64,000 bases of DNA from Streptomyces musisoli (GCF_016741855.1 NZ_JAERRH010000012.1:1-64000), one strand, 5' to 3'; positions 49,683-59,497 are shown, counted from the first letter of the stretch. The notes: generated by a model from the sequence alone, not told the origin. Program-made: numbers and translations.

Positions 49683-52600
49683 GTGCGGGGCTACGAGAGC
49701 CAGGAGCGAGAGCCGGCGGCTGACGTCGACCACCTCTCTCGGTTCGAGGCCGAGATGAAGCGGCTGAGGACCGAGCGGGAAAAGGCGATCCAGCACGCCG
49801 AGGACCTCGGCTACCAGGTCGAGGTGCTGCGCGCCAAGCTGCACGAGGCGCGCCGCACCCTCATGACCCGGCCCGCCTACGACGGCGGTGACATCGGCTA
49901 CCAGGCCGAGCAGTTGCTCCGCAACGCCCAGATGCAGGCCGAGCAGCTGCGCCAGGACGCCGAGCGGGAGCTGAGCCAGGCCCGCGCGCAGACCCAGCGC
50001 ATCCTCCAGGAGCACGCCGAGCAGGCCGCCCGGCTCCAGGCCGAGCTGCACCAGGAGGCGGTGACCCGGCGCCAGCAGCTCGACCAGGAGCTGGCCGAGC
50101 GCCGCTCCACGGTCGAATCGCACGTCAACGAGAACGTGGCCTGGGCCGAGCAGCTGCGCGCCCGTACCGAGCAGCAGGCCCGCAGGCTGCTGGACGAGTC
50201 CCGCGCGGAGGCCGAGCAGGCGATGGCCGCCGCCCGCGCCGAGGCCGAGCGGCTGACCCGGGAGGCCCGCGAGCGGCTCCAGGCCGACGCCGAGGCGGCC
50301 CGCGCGGAGGCCGAGCAGCTCCTGCGCCGCGCCCGCACGGACGCCGAGCGGCTGCTGAACGCCGCCTCCACTCAGGCCCAGGAGGCCACCGAGCACGCCG
50401 AGCAGCTGCGCACGGACGCGGTCGGCGAGTCGGACGCCGCCCGCCGCCAGGCCGCCGAGCTGAGCCGGGCCGCCGAGGAGCGGATGACGGCGGCGGAGGA
50501 GGCGCTGCGCAAGGCGCAGGCCGAGGCCGAGAAGCTCCAGACCGAGGCCAAGGAGGCCGCCGCCAAGGCCCTCGCGAGCGCCGAGGCCGCCAACGAGACG
50601 CGCACGCGCACGGCGAAGGAGCAGGTCGCCCGGCTGGTCGAGGAGGCCACCAAGGAGGCCGAGCACACCAAGTCCGAGGCCGAGCAGCTGATCGCCGACG
50701 CCCGCGCCGAGGCCGAGAAGATCGTCGCCGAGGCCGCCGAGAAGGCCCGCTCGGTCACCGCCGAGGAGACGGCCGGCCAGCTGTCCAAGGCCGCCAAGAC
50801 CGCCGAGGACGTGCTCAACAAGGCGTCGGAGGACGCCCAGAAGACCACCAGGGCCGCCGCCGAGGAGGCCGAGCGGATCCGCAGGGAGGCCGAGACCGAG
50901 GCGGACCGGCTGCGCGCCGAGGCGCACGACATCGCCGAGCAGCTCAAGGGCGCGGCCAAGGACGACACCAAGGAGTACCGCGCCAAGACGGTCGAGCTCC
51001 AGGAGGAGGCCCGCCGGCTGCGCGGCGAGGCCGAGCAGCTGCGCGCCGACGCGGTCGCCGAGGGCGAGTCGATCCGCGCCGAGGCCCGCCGCGAGGCCGT
51101 CGCGCAGATCGAGGAGGCGGCCAAGTCCGCCGAGGAGCTGCTGGCCAAGGCCAAGGCGGACGCCGACGAGCTGCGCAAGACCGCGACCACGGACAGCGAG
51201 AAGGTCCGCACCGAGGCCATCGAGCGCGCCACCGGCCTGCGCCGGCAGGCCGAGGAGACCCTGGAGCGGGCCCGCAAGGAGGCCGAGCGGCTGCGCGCCG
51301 AGGCCGCCGAGCAGGCCGAGACGACGACCTCGGACGCCGAGAAGGCCGCCCGGGAACTGCGCCGGGAGACCGAGAAGGCCGTCGAGGCCCGCCGTGCAGA
51401 GGCCGCCGCGGAGCTGACCCGTCTTCAGACGGAGGCGCAGGACCGGCTGGCGTCGGCCGAGCAGGCGCTGACCGACGCCCGCGAGGAGGCCGCCCGGATC
51501 CGCCGGGAGACCGCCGAGGAGGCCGAGCGGCTGCGCACGGAGTCCGCCGAGCGGATCCGCACGCTCCAGCAGCAGGCCGAGGCCGAGGCCGACCGGCTGC
51601 GTACCGAGGCCGCGTCCGACGCGTCCGCCTCCCGCGCCGAGGGCGAGGCCATCGCCGTACGGCTGCGGTCCGAGGCCGCCGCCGAGGCGGAGCGGCTGAA
51701 GGTGGAGGCCCAGGACACCGCCGACCGGGTGCGCGCGGAGGCGCAGGCCGCCGCCGAGCGGCTGGGTGCCGAGGCGTCCGAGACGCTGGCCGCCGCGCAG
51801 GAGGAGGCCGCCCGGCGCCGCCGCGAGGCCGAGGAACTCCTCGGCTCCGCCCGTGAGGAGGCCGGCCAGGAGCGGCAGCGGGCCCGCGAGCAGAGCGAGG
51901 AGCTGCTGGCCTCCGCCCGCAAGCGGGTCGAGGAGGCACAGACCGAGGCGACCCGGCTGGTGGAGGAGGCCGACCGGCGCGCCACGGAGATGGTCGCCGC
52001 CGCCGAGCAGCACGCCCAGCAGGTCCGGGACTCCGTCGCCGGGCTGCACGAGCAGGCACAGGACGAGATCGCCGGGCTGCGCTCGGCCGCCGAGCACGCG
52101 GCGGACCGGACGAAGCGGGAGGCCCAGGAGGAGGCGGACCGGGTCCGCTCCGACGCCTACGCCGAGCGGGAGCGGGCGAGCGAGGACGCCTCCCGGATCC
52201 GGCGCGAGGCGAACGAGGAGTCGGAGGCCGCCAAGGCGCTGGCCGAGCGTACGGTCGCGGAGGCGATGGCGGAGTCCGAGCGGCTGCGCGCGGACGCGGG
52301 CGAGTACGCCCAGCGGGTGCGCACCGAGGCGTCGGACGCGCTCGCCGAGGCCGACCAGGCGGCCGCTCGTACCCGGGCCGACGCCCGCGAGGACGCCAAC
52401 CGCATCCGTTCCGACGCGGCCACCCAGGCCGACACGCTCATCACCGAGGCCCGCAACGAGGCCGAGCGGCTCCAGACGGAGACGGTCGCGGAGGCCGACC
52501 GGGTGCGCACCGAGGCACTCACCGAGGCGGAACGGCTCCAGACGGAGACGGTCGCGGAGGCCGACCGGGTGCGCACCGAGGCACTCACCGAGGCGGACCG

Positions 52601-53630
52601 GGTCCGCGCGGAGGCGGTGGCCGGCGCCGAGCAGCTCATCGGGGAGGCCACCGGCGACGCCGAACGGCTGCGCGCCGAGGCCGCCGAGACCGTGGGCTCC
52701 GCCCAGCAGCACGCCGAGCGGGTACGGGCGGACGCCGAGCGCCTCAAGGCGGACGCGGAGGCCGAGGCCGAACGGCTCGTCAACTCCGCGCGCGAGGAGG
52801 CCGAGCGCACCCTCGACGAGGCCCGCAAGGACGCCAACAAGCGGCGCTCCGAGGCGGCCGAGCAGGTCGACACGCTCATCACGGAGACCACGGCCGAGGT
52901 CGACAAGCTGCTCGGCGAGGCGCAGGAGCAGGCGCTGAAGACCACCGCGGACGCCGAGTCGCAGGCCGACACGATGGTCGGCGCGGCCCGCAGCGAGGCC
53001 GAGCGGATCGTGTCCGAGGCGACCATCGAGGGCAACTCGCTGGTGGAGAAGTCCCGTACGGACGCGGACGAGCTGCTGGTCGGCGCGCGCCGGGACGCCA
53101 CCGCGATAAGGGAGCGCGCGGAGGAGCTGCGCGACCGCATCACCACCGAGATCGAGGAGCTGCACGAGCGGGCCCGCCGCGAGGCCGCCGAGACGATGAG
53201 GTCCACCGGCGACCGCTGCGACGCGCTCATCAAGGCCGCCGAGGAGCAGCTGGAGAAGGCCCAGGCGAAGGCCAAGGAGCTGGTCTCGGACGCGAACTCC
53301 GAGGCGGGCAAGGTGCGCATCGCCGCGGTCAAGAAGGCGGAGGGCCTGCTGAAGGAGGCCGAGCAGAAGAAGGCCAGCCTGATCAAGGAGGCCGAGGAGC
53401 TGAAGGCGGAGGCGATCCGCGAGGCCCGGCGCACGGTCGAGGAGGGCAAGCGGGAGCTGGAGATCCTGGTGCGCCGGCGCGAGGACATCAACGCCGAGAT
53501 CTCGCGGGTCCAGGACGTCCTGGAGGCGTTGGAGTCCTTCGAGGCGCCTGGGTCCGGCAAGGACAACGGGGTCAAGGCGGGCGCCACGGTGGGCGCCCCC
53601 CGTTCGGGTGGCAAGGCGTCAGAGGGCTAG
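49683..53630 (+). CDS. scy: Scy, long coiled-coil polarisome scaffold
   Basis: This 1315-residue protein is almost entirely coiled coil. Its conserved N-terminus is RGYESQEREPAADVDHLSRFE. Heptads follow to about residue 200, then long hendecad-type (11-residue) repeats rich in Ala, Glu, Arg and Asp. Scy assembles at hyphal tips in Streptomyces and recruits DivIVA, FilP and ParA to set polarity and branching. The GTG start (49683) matches the known N-terminus. An exact 66-bp tandem duplication lies at 52461-52592. The filP gene follows, as in other streptomycetes. The opposite strand has a huge spurious ORF. Confidence 0.95.
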   Translation: MRGYESQEREPAADVDHLSRFEAEMKRLRTEREKAIQHAEDLGYQVEVLRAKLHEARRTLMTRPAYDGGDIGYQAEQLLRNAQMQAEQLRQDAERELSQARAQTQRILQEHAEQAARLQAELHQEAVTRRQQLDQELAERRSTVESHVNENVAWAEQLRARTEQQARRLLDESRAEAEQAMAAARAEAERLTREARERLQADAEAARAEAEQLLRRARTDAERLLNAASTQAQEATEHAEQLRTDAVGESDAARRQAAELSRAAEERMTAAEEALRKAQAEAEKLQTEAKEAAAKALASAEAANETRTRTAKEQVARLVEEATKEAEHTKSEAEQLIADARAEAEKIVAEAAEKARSVTAEETAGQLSKAAKTAEDVLNKASEDAQKTTRAAAEEAERIRREAETEADRLRAEAHDIAEQLKGAAKDDTKEYRAKTVELQEEARRLRGEAEQLRADAVAEGESIRAEARREAVAQIEEAAKSAEELLAKAKADADELRKTATTDSEKVRTEAIERATGLRRQAEETLERARKEAERLRAEAAEQAETTTSDAEKAARELRRETEKAVEARRAEAAAELTRLQTEAQDRLASAEQALTDAREEAARIRRETAEEAERLRTESAERIRTLQQQAEAEADRLRTEAASDASASRAEGEAIAVRLRSEAAAEAERLKVEAQDTADRVRAEAQAAAERLGAEASETLAAAQEEAARRRREAEELLGSAREEAGQERQRAREQSEELLASARKRVEEAQTEATRLVEEADRRATEMVAAAEQHAQQVRDSVAGLHEQAQDEIAGLRSAAEHAADRTKREAQEEADRVRSDAYAERERASEDASRIRREANEESEAAKALAERTVAEAMAESERLRADAGEYAQRVRTEASDALAEADQAAARTRADAREDANRIRSDAATQADTLITEARNEAERLQTETVAEADRVRTEALTEAERLQTETVAEADRVRTEALTEADRVRAEAVAGAEQLIGEATGDAERLRAEAAETVGSAQQHAERVRADAERLKADAEAEAERLVNSAREEAERTLDEARKDANKRRSEAAEQVDTLITETTAEVDKLLGEAQEQALKTTADAESQADTMVGAARSEAERIVSEATIEGNSLVEKSRTDADELLVGARRDATAIRERAEELRDRITTEIEELHERARREAAETMRSTGDRCDALIKAAEEQLEKAQAKAKELVSDANSEAGKVRIAAVKKAEGLLKEAEQKKASLIKEAEELKAEAIREARRTVEEGKRELEILVRRREDINAEISRVQDVLEALESFEAPGSGKDNGVKAGATVGAPRSGGKASEG
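52461..52592 (+). repeat. 66-bp tandem duplication inside scy
   Basis: Copies 52461-52526 and 52527-52592 are identical except for two bases in the first two codons. Each encodes AERLQTETVAEADRVRTEAL plus two residues, that is two 11-residue hendecads, so the coiled-coil register is preserved. Confidence 0.92.
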
Positions 53631-53745
53631 CGATCCGGGTAGGTTCCGGTGTCTTCTGGGGGCTTTGTCTGGCTCCTTGGCAAGCCGTCCGACGGTCGGC
53701 CACCCAAAAGAGGTGCCATTCTCCAGATCAAAACCGTATCCACTC

Positions 53746-53773
53746 GATGACACACCGCTTCGGCCCCTAGGAT
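53746..53773 (+). promoter_or_regulatory. Candidate filP promoter
   Basis: GATGAC (53746-53751) and TAGGAT (53768-53773) are 16 bp apart, in a locally AT-rich 180-bp gap, 38 bp before the filP ATG. Confidence 0.55.
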
Positions 53774-53811
53774 TCCCTTATCACCTCACCGGTCTCATTG
53801 ACAGGAACCCC

Positions 53812-54747
53812 ATGAGCGACACTTCCCCCTACGGCTTCGAGCTTGTGCGGCGTGGGTACGACCGCGCTCAGGTGGACGAACGTATCTCCAAGCTCGTCTC
53901 CGACCGTGACAGCGCTCTCTCCCGCATCACCGCCCTGGAGAAGCGCATCGAGGAGCTGCACCTCGAGACGCAGAACGCCCAGGCTCAGATCACGGATGCC
54001 GAGCCGTCGTACGCGGGTCTCGGCGCACGCGTCGAGAAGATCCTGCGCCTGGCCGAGGAAGAGGCCAAGGAGCTGCGTGAGGAGGCCCGGCGCGCGGCCG
54101 AGCAGCACCGCGACCTCGCCGAGTCGGCGGCCCAGCAGGTCCGCAACGACGCCGAGTCGTACGCGGCCGAGCGCAAGGCCAAGGCCGAGGACGAGGGCGT
54201 CCGGATCGTCGAGAAGGCGAAGGGCGAGGCCTCCCAGCTGCGTGCCGAGGCGCAGAAGGACGCGCAGTCCAAGCGCGAGGAGGCGGACGCCCTCTTCGAG
54301 GAGACCCGCGCCAAGGCCGCTCAGGCCGCCGCCGACTTCGAGACGAACCTGGCCAAGCGCCGCGAGCAGTCCGAGCGCGACCTGGCCTCCCGTCAGCAGA
54401 AGGCCGAGAAGCGCCTCGCCGAGATCGAGCACCGGGCCGAGCAGCTGCGCCTGGAGGCGGAGAAGCTGCGCACCGACGCCGAGCGCCGGGCCCGCCAGAC
54501 GGTGGAGACCGCGCAGCGCCAGGCCGAGGACATCGTGGCCGACGCCAACGCCAAGGCCGACCGGATCCGTTCGGAATCCGAGCGGGAGCTGGCGGCGCTC
54601 ACCAACCGCCGTGACAGCATCAACGCCCAGCTGACGAACGTCCGCGAGATGCTCGCCACGCTGACCGGTGCCGCGGTGGCCGCGGCCGGCACGTCGACCG
54701 ACGACGAGCCGATCTCCCGGGGCGTTCCGGCCCAGCAGTCCCGGTAG
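53812..54747 (+). CDS. filP: FilP, intermediate-filament-like cytoskeletal protein
   Basis: This 311-residue coiled-coil protein starts SDTSPYGFELVRRGYDRAQVDERISKLV, the DivIVA-like N-terminal signature shared by FilP proteins. A continuous coiled coil (about 30-280) and a short flexible tail follow. FilP forms filaments behind the tip, gives hyphae rigidity and interacts with DivIVA and Scy. ATG 53812 has AGGA 5 nt upstream; an upstream extension in frame is non-coding. It is separated from scy by 181 bp with its own promoter and ends in a T-tailed terminator. Confidence 0.95.
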   Translation: MSDTSPYGFELVRRGYDRAQVDERISKLVSDRDSALSRITALEKRIEELHLETQNAQAQITDAEPSYAGLGARVEKILRLAEEEAKELREEARRAAEQHRDLAESAAQQVRNDAESYAAERKAKAEDEGVRIVEKAKGEASQLRAEAQKDAQSKREEADALFEETRAKAAQAAADFETNLAKRREQSERDLASRQQKAEKRLAEIEHRAEQLRLEAEKLRTDAERRARQTVETAQRQAEDIVADANAKADRIRSESERELAALTNRRDSINAQLTNVREMLATLTGAAVAAAGTSTDDEPISRGVPAQQSR

Positions 54748-54789
54748 GCCAGCGGTCCCGCGAGCCGGGACGGCCGTACGACACCGCGA

Positions 54790-54820
54790 GGGCGGTGGGA
54801 TCCGGTCCCACCGCCCTTTT
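54790..54820 (+). terminator. Rho-independent terminator after filP
   Basis: A perfect 11-bp stem, GGGCGGTGGGA (54790-54800) with TCCCACCGCCC (54806-54816), has a 5-nt loop and a TTTT tail. Confidence 0.93.
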
Positions 54821-54924
54821 CGCGTGCGCGGCGGCCTCCGCGTGCCGACGTAGCGTGGAAGGAGCAGGGGGACCCGGGCCGGCCGGTTACGTGGCCGGCC
54901 CGCCCGACCGGGAAGGGGACCCGC

Positions 54925-55185
54925 ATGTCCGTCACCGGCCAGTCCCTCGAGGACGCCATCCTCGGGCTGCTCGACCGGCGGGCCCCGGGCGCGTCGGTGT
55001 GTCCCTCCGAGGTCGCCCGCGCGGTCCACGGGTGCGCGGACGAGGGGTGGCGCGAGCTGATGGAACCCGTCCGCCGGGCCGCGGCCCGGCTCGCCGCCGA
55101 GGGGCGGGTGGAGATCACCCGGCACGGCTCTCCCGTGGACCCCGACCGGGCCCGCGGTCCCGTCCGGATCCGCCGCAGCACCTGA
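54925..55185 (+). CDS. DUF3253 protein
   Basis: This 86-residue protein has a winged-helix-like pattern: LEDAILGLLDRRAPGASVCPSEVARAV, then WRELMEPVRRAAARLAAEGRVEITRHG and PVDPDRARGPVRIR. It matches the DUF3253 family of small, probably DNA- or RNA-binding proteins of unknown role. ATG has GGGG 8 nt upstream. Confidence 0.82.
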   Translation: MSVTGQSLEDAILGLLDRRAPGASVCPSEVARAVHGCADEGWRELMEPVRRAAARLAAEGRVEITRHGSPVDPDRARGPVRIRRST

Positions 55186-55369
55186 CCCGGACCCTCGCGC
55201 GGCGCGGCGAACGCGACCGGTGATCCGCAGGGCGTCCAAGGGGTCCGTCCGGAGGCCGGCGTCAGCGGTGTGCGGACCGCTCCTGCCCGCGCCCGCGCGG
55301 CGACCCGGGCCGGCCGCTCGGGTCGCAACCGGCCCGGCCGCTCGAGTGGCAGGGCCCCGGACCGCGTCC

Positions 55370-55375
55370 TAGCGT
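55370..55375 (+). promoter_or_regulatory. Leaderless -10 box of the first ABC exporter
   Basis: TAGCGT ends 6 nt before ATG 55382, with no ribosome-binding site. Confidence 0.5.
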
Positions 55376-55381
55376 GGCCGC

Positions 55382-56335
55382 ATGATCGAGCTGGAGGGTC
55401 TGACCAAGCGGTACGGCGACAAGGTGGCGGTCGACAACCTCACCTTCTCGGTCGGGCCGGGCCTCGTGACGGGGTTCCTCGGACCCAACGGCGCCGGCAA
55501 GTCGACGACCATGCGGATGATCCTCGGGCTCGACCACCCCACCGCCGGCGACGTCCGGATCGACGGCCGGCACTACGACCGGCTCAAGGACCCGTTGACC
55601 TGCATCGGCGCCCTGCTCGACGCCAAGGGGGTGCACGGCGGCCGCAGCGCCTACAACCACCTGCTGTGCCTCGCGCAGAGCAACGGGATCCCGCGGAGCC
55701 GGGTGGCGCAGGTGCTGGAGACGGTCGGTCTGACCGCGGTGGCCCGGAAGAAGGCGAAGGGGTTCTCCCTGGGCATGGGCCAGCGGCTGGGCATCGCCGG
55801 GGCGCTGCTCGGGGACCCGCGGATCCTGATGTTCGACGAGCCGGTGAACGGGCTCGACCCGGAGGGCATCCACTGGATCCGGACCCTGATGAAATCGCTC
55901 GCCGCGCAGGGCCGGACGGTGTTCGTGTCGAGCCATCTGATGAGCGAGATGGCGCTGACCGCCGACCACCTGGTGGTCATCGGGCAGGGGCGGCTGCTCG
56001 CGGACACCTCGATGGCCGACTTCATCCAGGCGAACTCCCGGTCGTACGTCCGGATCCGCTGCCCGCAGCGCGAGCGGCTGCTCGACGTGCTGCACCAGGC
56101 CGGGATCACGGTCGTGGAGGCGGGCGGCGAGGCGCTGGAGGTGGCGGGCGGCAAGGCCGAGCAGATCGGTGAGCTGGCCGCTCGGTACGGGCTCGTGCTG
56201 CACGAGCTGAGCCCGCGGCAGGCATCGCTGGAGGAGGCGTTCATGCAGCTGACGGCGGAAGCGGTGGAGTACCACGCGCAGCCCGGTCCGGGTCCCGGCC
56301 CGCAGGACTGGGGTGCGGGCTGGAAGGGGGCGTGA
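55382..56335 (+). CDS. ABC exporter ATP-binding protein 1
   Basis: This 317-residue ATPase has Walker A GPNGAGKST, Q-loop region, signature FSLGMGQRLGI, Walker B ILMFDEPVNGLDPEG and H-loop VSSHLMSEM. The C-terminal 100 residues (SYVRIRCPQRERLLDVLHQAG) are the usual extension of drug/bacteriocin ABC-2 exporters. Its TGA overlaps the GTG of the permease. It is a close paralogue of the 57242 protein. The substrate is unknown. Confidence 0.93.
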   Translation: MIELEGLTKRYGDKVAVDNLTFSVGPGLVTGFLGPNGAGKSTTMRMILGLDHPTAGDVRIDGRHYDRLKDPLTCIGALLDAKGVHGGRSAYNHLLCLAQSNGIPRSRVAQVLETVGLTAVARKKAKGFSLGMGQRLGIAGALLGDPRILMFDEPVNGLDPEGIHWIRTLMKSLAAQGRTVFVSSHLMSEMALTADHLVVIGQGRLLADTSMADFIQANSRSYVRIRCPQRERLLDVLHQAGITVVEAGGEALEVAGGKAEQIGELAARYGLVLHELSPRQASLEEAFMQLTAEAVEYHAQPGPGPGPQDWGAGWKGA

Positions 56336-57111
56336 GCATGGCCGCGGTCCAGGTCGTCCGCTCCGAGTGGACCAAGATCCGGTCGGTGGCGTCCACGGTG
56401 TGGACGCTGTCGCTGGCCCTGGTGGTCACCGTCGCCCTCGGGATGCTGATCTCCGCGCTGTCGAACAGCCAGTACGAGAACATGCCCGTGCGCGAGCAGC
56501 TCTCCTTCGACCCCACGGTGATCAGTTTCGCGGGCATGACGCTCGGCCAGCTGGCGATGATCGTGTTCGGGGTGCTGGTGGTCTCGAACGAGTACAGCAC
56601 CGGCATGATCCGCCTCTCGCTGGCCGCCGTGCCGCAGCGCGGCACCTTCCTGTTCAGCAAGGTGGCGGTGGCCACGGCGCTCGCGCTGCTGGTCGGCATG
56701 GTCACCAGCTTCGCCGCGTTCTTCCTCGGTCAGGCGATGCTCGGCTCCCACCGGGCCGGCATCGGGGACCCGGGTGTGCTGCGCGCGGTGTTCGGCGGCG
56801 GGCTGTACATGACGCTGATCGCGATGTTCTCCATGGGGGTCGCCGCGATGCTGCGCTCGCCGATGCTCTCCCTCGGCATCCTGATGCCGTTCTTCTTCCT
56901 GATCTCCAACATCCTCGGCAACGTCGACGCGACGAAGAAGATCGGCCGGTTCCTGCCGGACCAGGCGGGCAGCCGGATCATGCAGGTGGTGCCGCGCGTC
57001 GGCGACGACACGCCCTACGGCCCCTGGACCGGGCTCGGGATCATGGCGCTGTGGGTGATCGCCGCGCTGACGGGCGGTTACGTCCTCCTCAGGCGCCGGG
57101 ACGCACAGTAG
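56332..57111 (+). CDS. ABC-2 exporter permease 1
   Basis: This 259-residue protein has six helices. It starts with VVRSEWTKIRSVASTVWTL, the hallmark of ABC-2 permeases, and SNEYSTGMIRLSLAAVPQR follows helix 2. The GTG start overlaps the ATPase stop (GTGA), so the two are coupled. It forms the membrane part of the first exporter. Confidence 0.92.
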   Translation: MSMAAVQVVRSEWTKIRSVASTVWTLSLALVVTVALGMLISALSNSQYENMPVREQLSFDPTVISFAGMTLGQLAMIVFGVLVVSNEYSTGMIRLSLAAVPQRGTFLFSKVAVATALALLVGMVTSFAAFFLGQAMLGSHRAGIGDPGVLRAVFGGGLYMTLIAMFSMGVAAMLRSPMLSLGILMPFFFLISNILGNVDATKKIGRFLPDQAGSRIMQVVPRVGDDTPYGPWTGLGIMALWVIAALTGGYVLLRRRDAQ

Positions 57112-57241
57112 ACCTGACGTCACCACGAGTAGTGCTTTGGCTTTACCCTCTCTTGGGCGGAACCGTCAGCGCCTCGATATCCTCCTAACCCTTACGGGGG
57201 CGTGTGCCCCGCTGTCCTGAACCTTTCGATGGGTGCGGAGC

Positions 57242-58588
57242 ATGATCGAGGCTGTCGGCCTGACCAAGCGCTACGGCGACAAGACCGCCGTGTACAACCT
57301 TTCCTTCCAGGTGCGGCCAGGGGCCGTGACCGGCTTCCTCGGGCCCAACGGCTCGGGCAAGTCCACGACGATGCGGATGATCCTCGGGCTGGACAACCCC
57401 ACGTCCGGGTCGGTCACCATCGGCGGCTACCCCTACCGCAAGCTGCCCAACGCCCCTCGGCAGGTCGGCGCGCTGCTCGACGCCAAGGCCGTGCACGGCG
57501 GCCGGTCCGCCCGCAACCACCTGCTGAGCCTCGCCCAGCTGTCGGGCATCCCGGCCCGGCGCGTGGACGAGGTGCTCGGTGTCGTCGGTCTCCAGGATGT
57601 GGCCAAAAAGCGCTCCAAGGGCTTCTCGCTCGGCATGGGCCAGCGCCTCGGCATCGCCGCCGCGCTGCTCGGCGACCCGCAGGTGCTGCTGTTCGACGAG
57701 CCGGTCAACGGCCTCGACCCCGAGGGCATCCTCTGGGTCCGCAACCTGATGAGGGCCCTGGCGGCCGAGGGCCGTACGGTCTTCGTCTCCTCCCACCTGA
57801 TGAGCGAGATGGCGCTGACCGCCGACCACCTCATCGTCATCGGGCGCGGGCAGCTGCTCGCCGACATGAGCGTCAAGGACTTCATCTCGGCCAACTCCGC
57901 GGACTTCGCGCGGGTACGCACCCCGGACACCGAGCCTCAGCTGCGCGAGAAGCTGGCCTCGGCGCTCACCGAGGCCGGTGGCCATGTCCTGCCGGAGCAG
58001 GACGGCGCGCTCCGGGTGACCGGGCTGCCGCTCCCCCGCATCAGCGACCTGGCGCACGAGGCGGACGTCCGCCTGTGGGAGCTCTCGCCGCACCAGGCCT
58101 CGCTGGAGGAGGCGTACATGCGGATGACGCAGGGCGCCGTCGACTACCGCTCGACCGTCGACCAGAAGGCGGGCCTCCAGCAGCAGCCGCAGCCGGGCGC
58201 CCAGCCGCCCGCGCCGGTGCCCGGCCAGGGCCAGCCCGGCTGGTACGCCCCGCCGCCGCCCCAGCAGGGCGGCCAGCCCTTCGCGATGCCGGCCCCGTCC
58301 GCGGGCCCGTACGGCGGCGCCCCCGGGACGGGCCCGCAGACGGCCAACCCGTACGCCCAGCCGGGCGCCCCGGCCCAGCAGCCCCCGGCGGCCGCCCCCG
58401 CGCCGCAGGACCAGCCGCAGGCCCTGACCAAGCAGGCGCCCGCCACGCCGGCCCAGGACGCCCCGCAGGCCCCCGCGGCCGCGCCCGCGCCGCAGCCGGC
58501 GCCCGCCGCGGCTCCCCCGGCCCCCGCCGCCGGTACGGCCGCCGCTCCCGCCCCCGCCGACTCAACCCAGCCCGAGGACGCCCGATGA
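57242..58588 (+). CDS. ABC exporter ATP-binding protein 2 with long Pro/Gln/Ala-rich tail
   Basis: Residues 1-310 of this 448-residue protein are an ABC ATPase (GPNGSGKST, FSLGMGQRLGI, LLFDEPVNGLDPEG, VSSHLMSEM). The last 130 are disordered, rich in Pro, Gln and Ala (YAPPPPQQGGQP and similar), absent from the paralogue at 55382. The tail may bind a partner. ATG 57242 matches the paralogue's start; GTG 57233 is in frame. Its TGA overlaps the next ATG. Confidence 0.92.
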   Translation: MIEAVGLTKRYGDKTAVYNLSFQVRPGAVTGFLGPNGSGKSTTMRMILGLDNPTSGSVTIGGYPYRKLPNAPRQVGALLDAKAVHGGRSARNHLLSLAQLSGIPARRVDEVLGVVGLQDVAKKRSKGFSLGMGQRLGIAAALLGDPQVLLFDEPVNGLDPEGILWVRNLMRALAAEGRTVFVSSHLMSEMALTADHLIVIGRGQLLADMSVKDFISANSADFARVRTPDTEPQLREKLASALTEAGGHVLPEQDGALRVTGLPLPRISDLAHEADVRLWELSPHQASLEEAYMRMTQGAVDYRSTVDQKAGLQQQPQPGAQPPAPVPGQGQPGWYAPPPPQQGGQPFAMPAPSAGPYGGAPGTGPQTANPYAQPGAPAQQPPAAAPAPQDQPQALTKQAPATPAQDAPQAPAAAPAPQPAPAAAPPAPAAGTAAAPAPADSTQPEDAR

Positions 58589-59469
58589 GCACCCACCAGC
58601 CCCCGATGCCGCAGGCCCCGGCCGCCGCGCCCCATTGGCAGGCGGCGCCCGGCGGGCCGTACCCCGGCTACACCTCGCCCATCCCGATCGTGCGCACCCA
58701 CCTCGGGCACGCGCTGGCCTCCGAGTGGACGAAGATCAAGTCGGTGCGCTCCACGATGTGGACGCTCGGCGTGTTCACGGTGCTCGTGGTCGGCATCGGC
58801 CTGATGGCCGGCGCGCTGGTCGAGTCCCACTCCGACTCCGAGAGCCTGTCCGGCGAGAACCCCCTGTCGTTCGGCTTCTTCGGCCTGCTCCTCGGCAGCA
58901 TCTGCATCATCACGCTCGGCGTGCTGACCACGGCCTCCGAGTACGGCACGGGCATGATCCGCACGACGATGACCGCGTGCCCCAGCCGGGCCCGGGTGCT
59001 CGCCGCGAAGTCGATCGTGTTCTTCACCGTCGCCTTCGTCGTCACCCTGCTCACGTCCGGCTTCGTGGCCATGGTCCAGGTGTCGATGCTGGAGAACACC
59101 GGCGCCCGCACCCCGTCCGGCTCGGACTGGTTCAAGGCCACCGTCGGCATCAGCCTCTACATCGCGCTGCTCGGGCTGCTCTCGCTGCTCATCGGCTCGG
59201 TCATCCGGCACTCCGCGGGTGCCATCACCATCATGATCGGCGTGCTGCTCGCGCCGCTGGTGCTCGCGCTGTTCATGGCGACGGAGTCGCTGAGCAACGT
59301 GCGCGACTGGCTGTTCGAGTACTCGATCCCGAACCAGCTGAGCGTCTTCTACGCCAACTCCCTGAGCGAGTCCGGGCCGTCCGGCTGGGACCCGCTGTGG
59401 ATCATCCTCGGGCTGACGGCGGCCGTGTACGCGGGCGCGTACGCGCTGCTCCACAGCCGGGACGTGTGA
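58585..59469 (+). CDS. ABC-2 exporter permease 2
   Basis: This 294-residue permease has a Pro-rich cytoplasmic N-terminus of 40 residues, then ALASEWTKIKSVRSTMWTL and six helices with SEYGTGMIRTTMTACPSR. ATG overlaps the ATPase TGA (ATGA). With 57242 it makes a second exporter, probably arisen by duplication of the 55382-57111 pair. Confidence 0.92.
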   Translation: MSTHQPPMPQAPAAAPHWQAAPGGPYPGYTSPIPIVRTHLGHALASEWTKIKSVRSTMWTLGVFTVLVVGIGLMAGALVESHSDSESLSGENPLSFGFFGLLLGSICIITLGVLTTASEYGTGMIRTTMTACPSRARVLAAKSIVFFTVAFVVTLLTSGFVAMVQVSMLENTGARTPSGSDWFKATVGISLYIALLGLLSLLIGSVIRHSAGAITIMIGVLLAPLVLALFMATESLSNVRDWLFEYSIPNQLSVFYANSLSESGPSGWDPLWIILGLTAAVYAGAYALLHSRDV

Positions 59470-59497
59470 CGCCCGCCGCCTCCGGGACGCCGGCGCC

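Noticed and set aside
49206..53165. 1319-codon open frame on the minus strand opposite scy
   Set aside because: It is the mirror of a very GC3-biased, stop-free coiled-coil gene. It has low-complexity Leu/Gly translation, no ribosome-binding site and no family.
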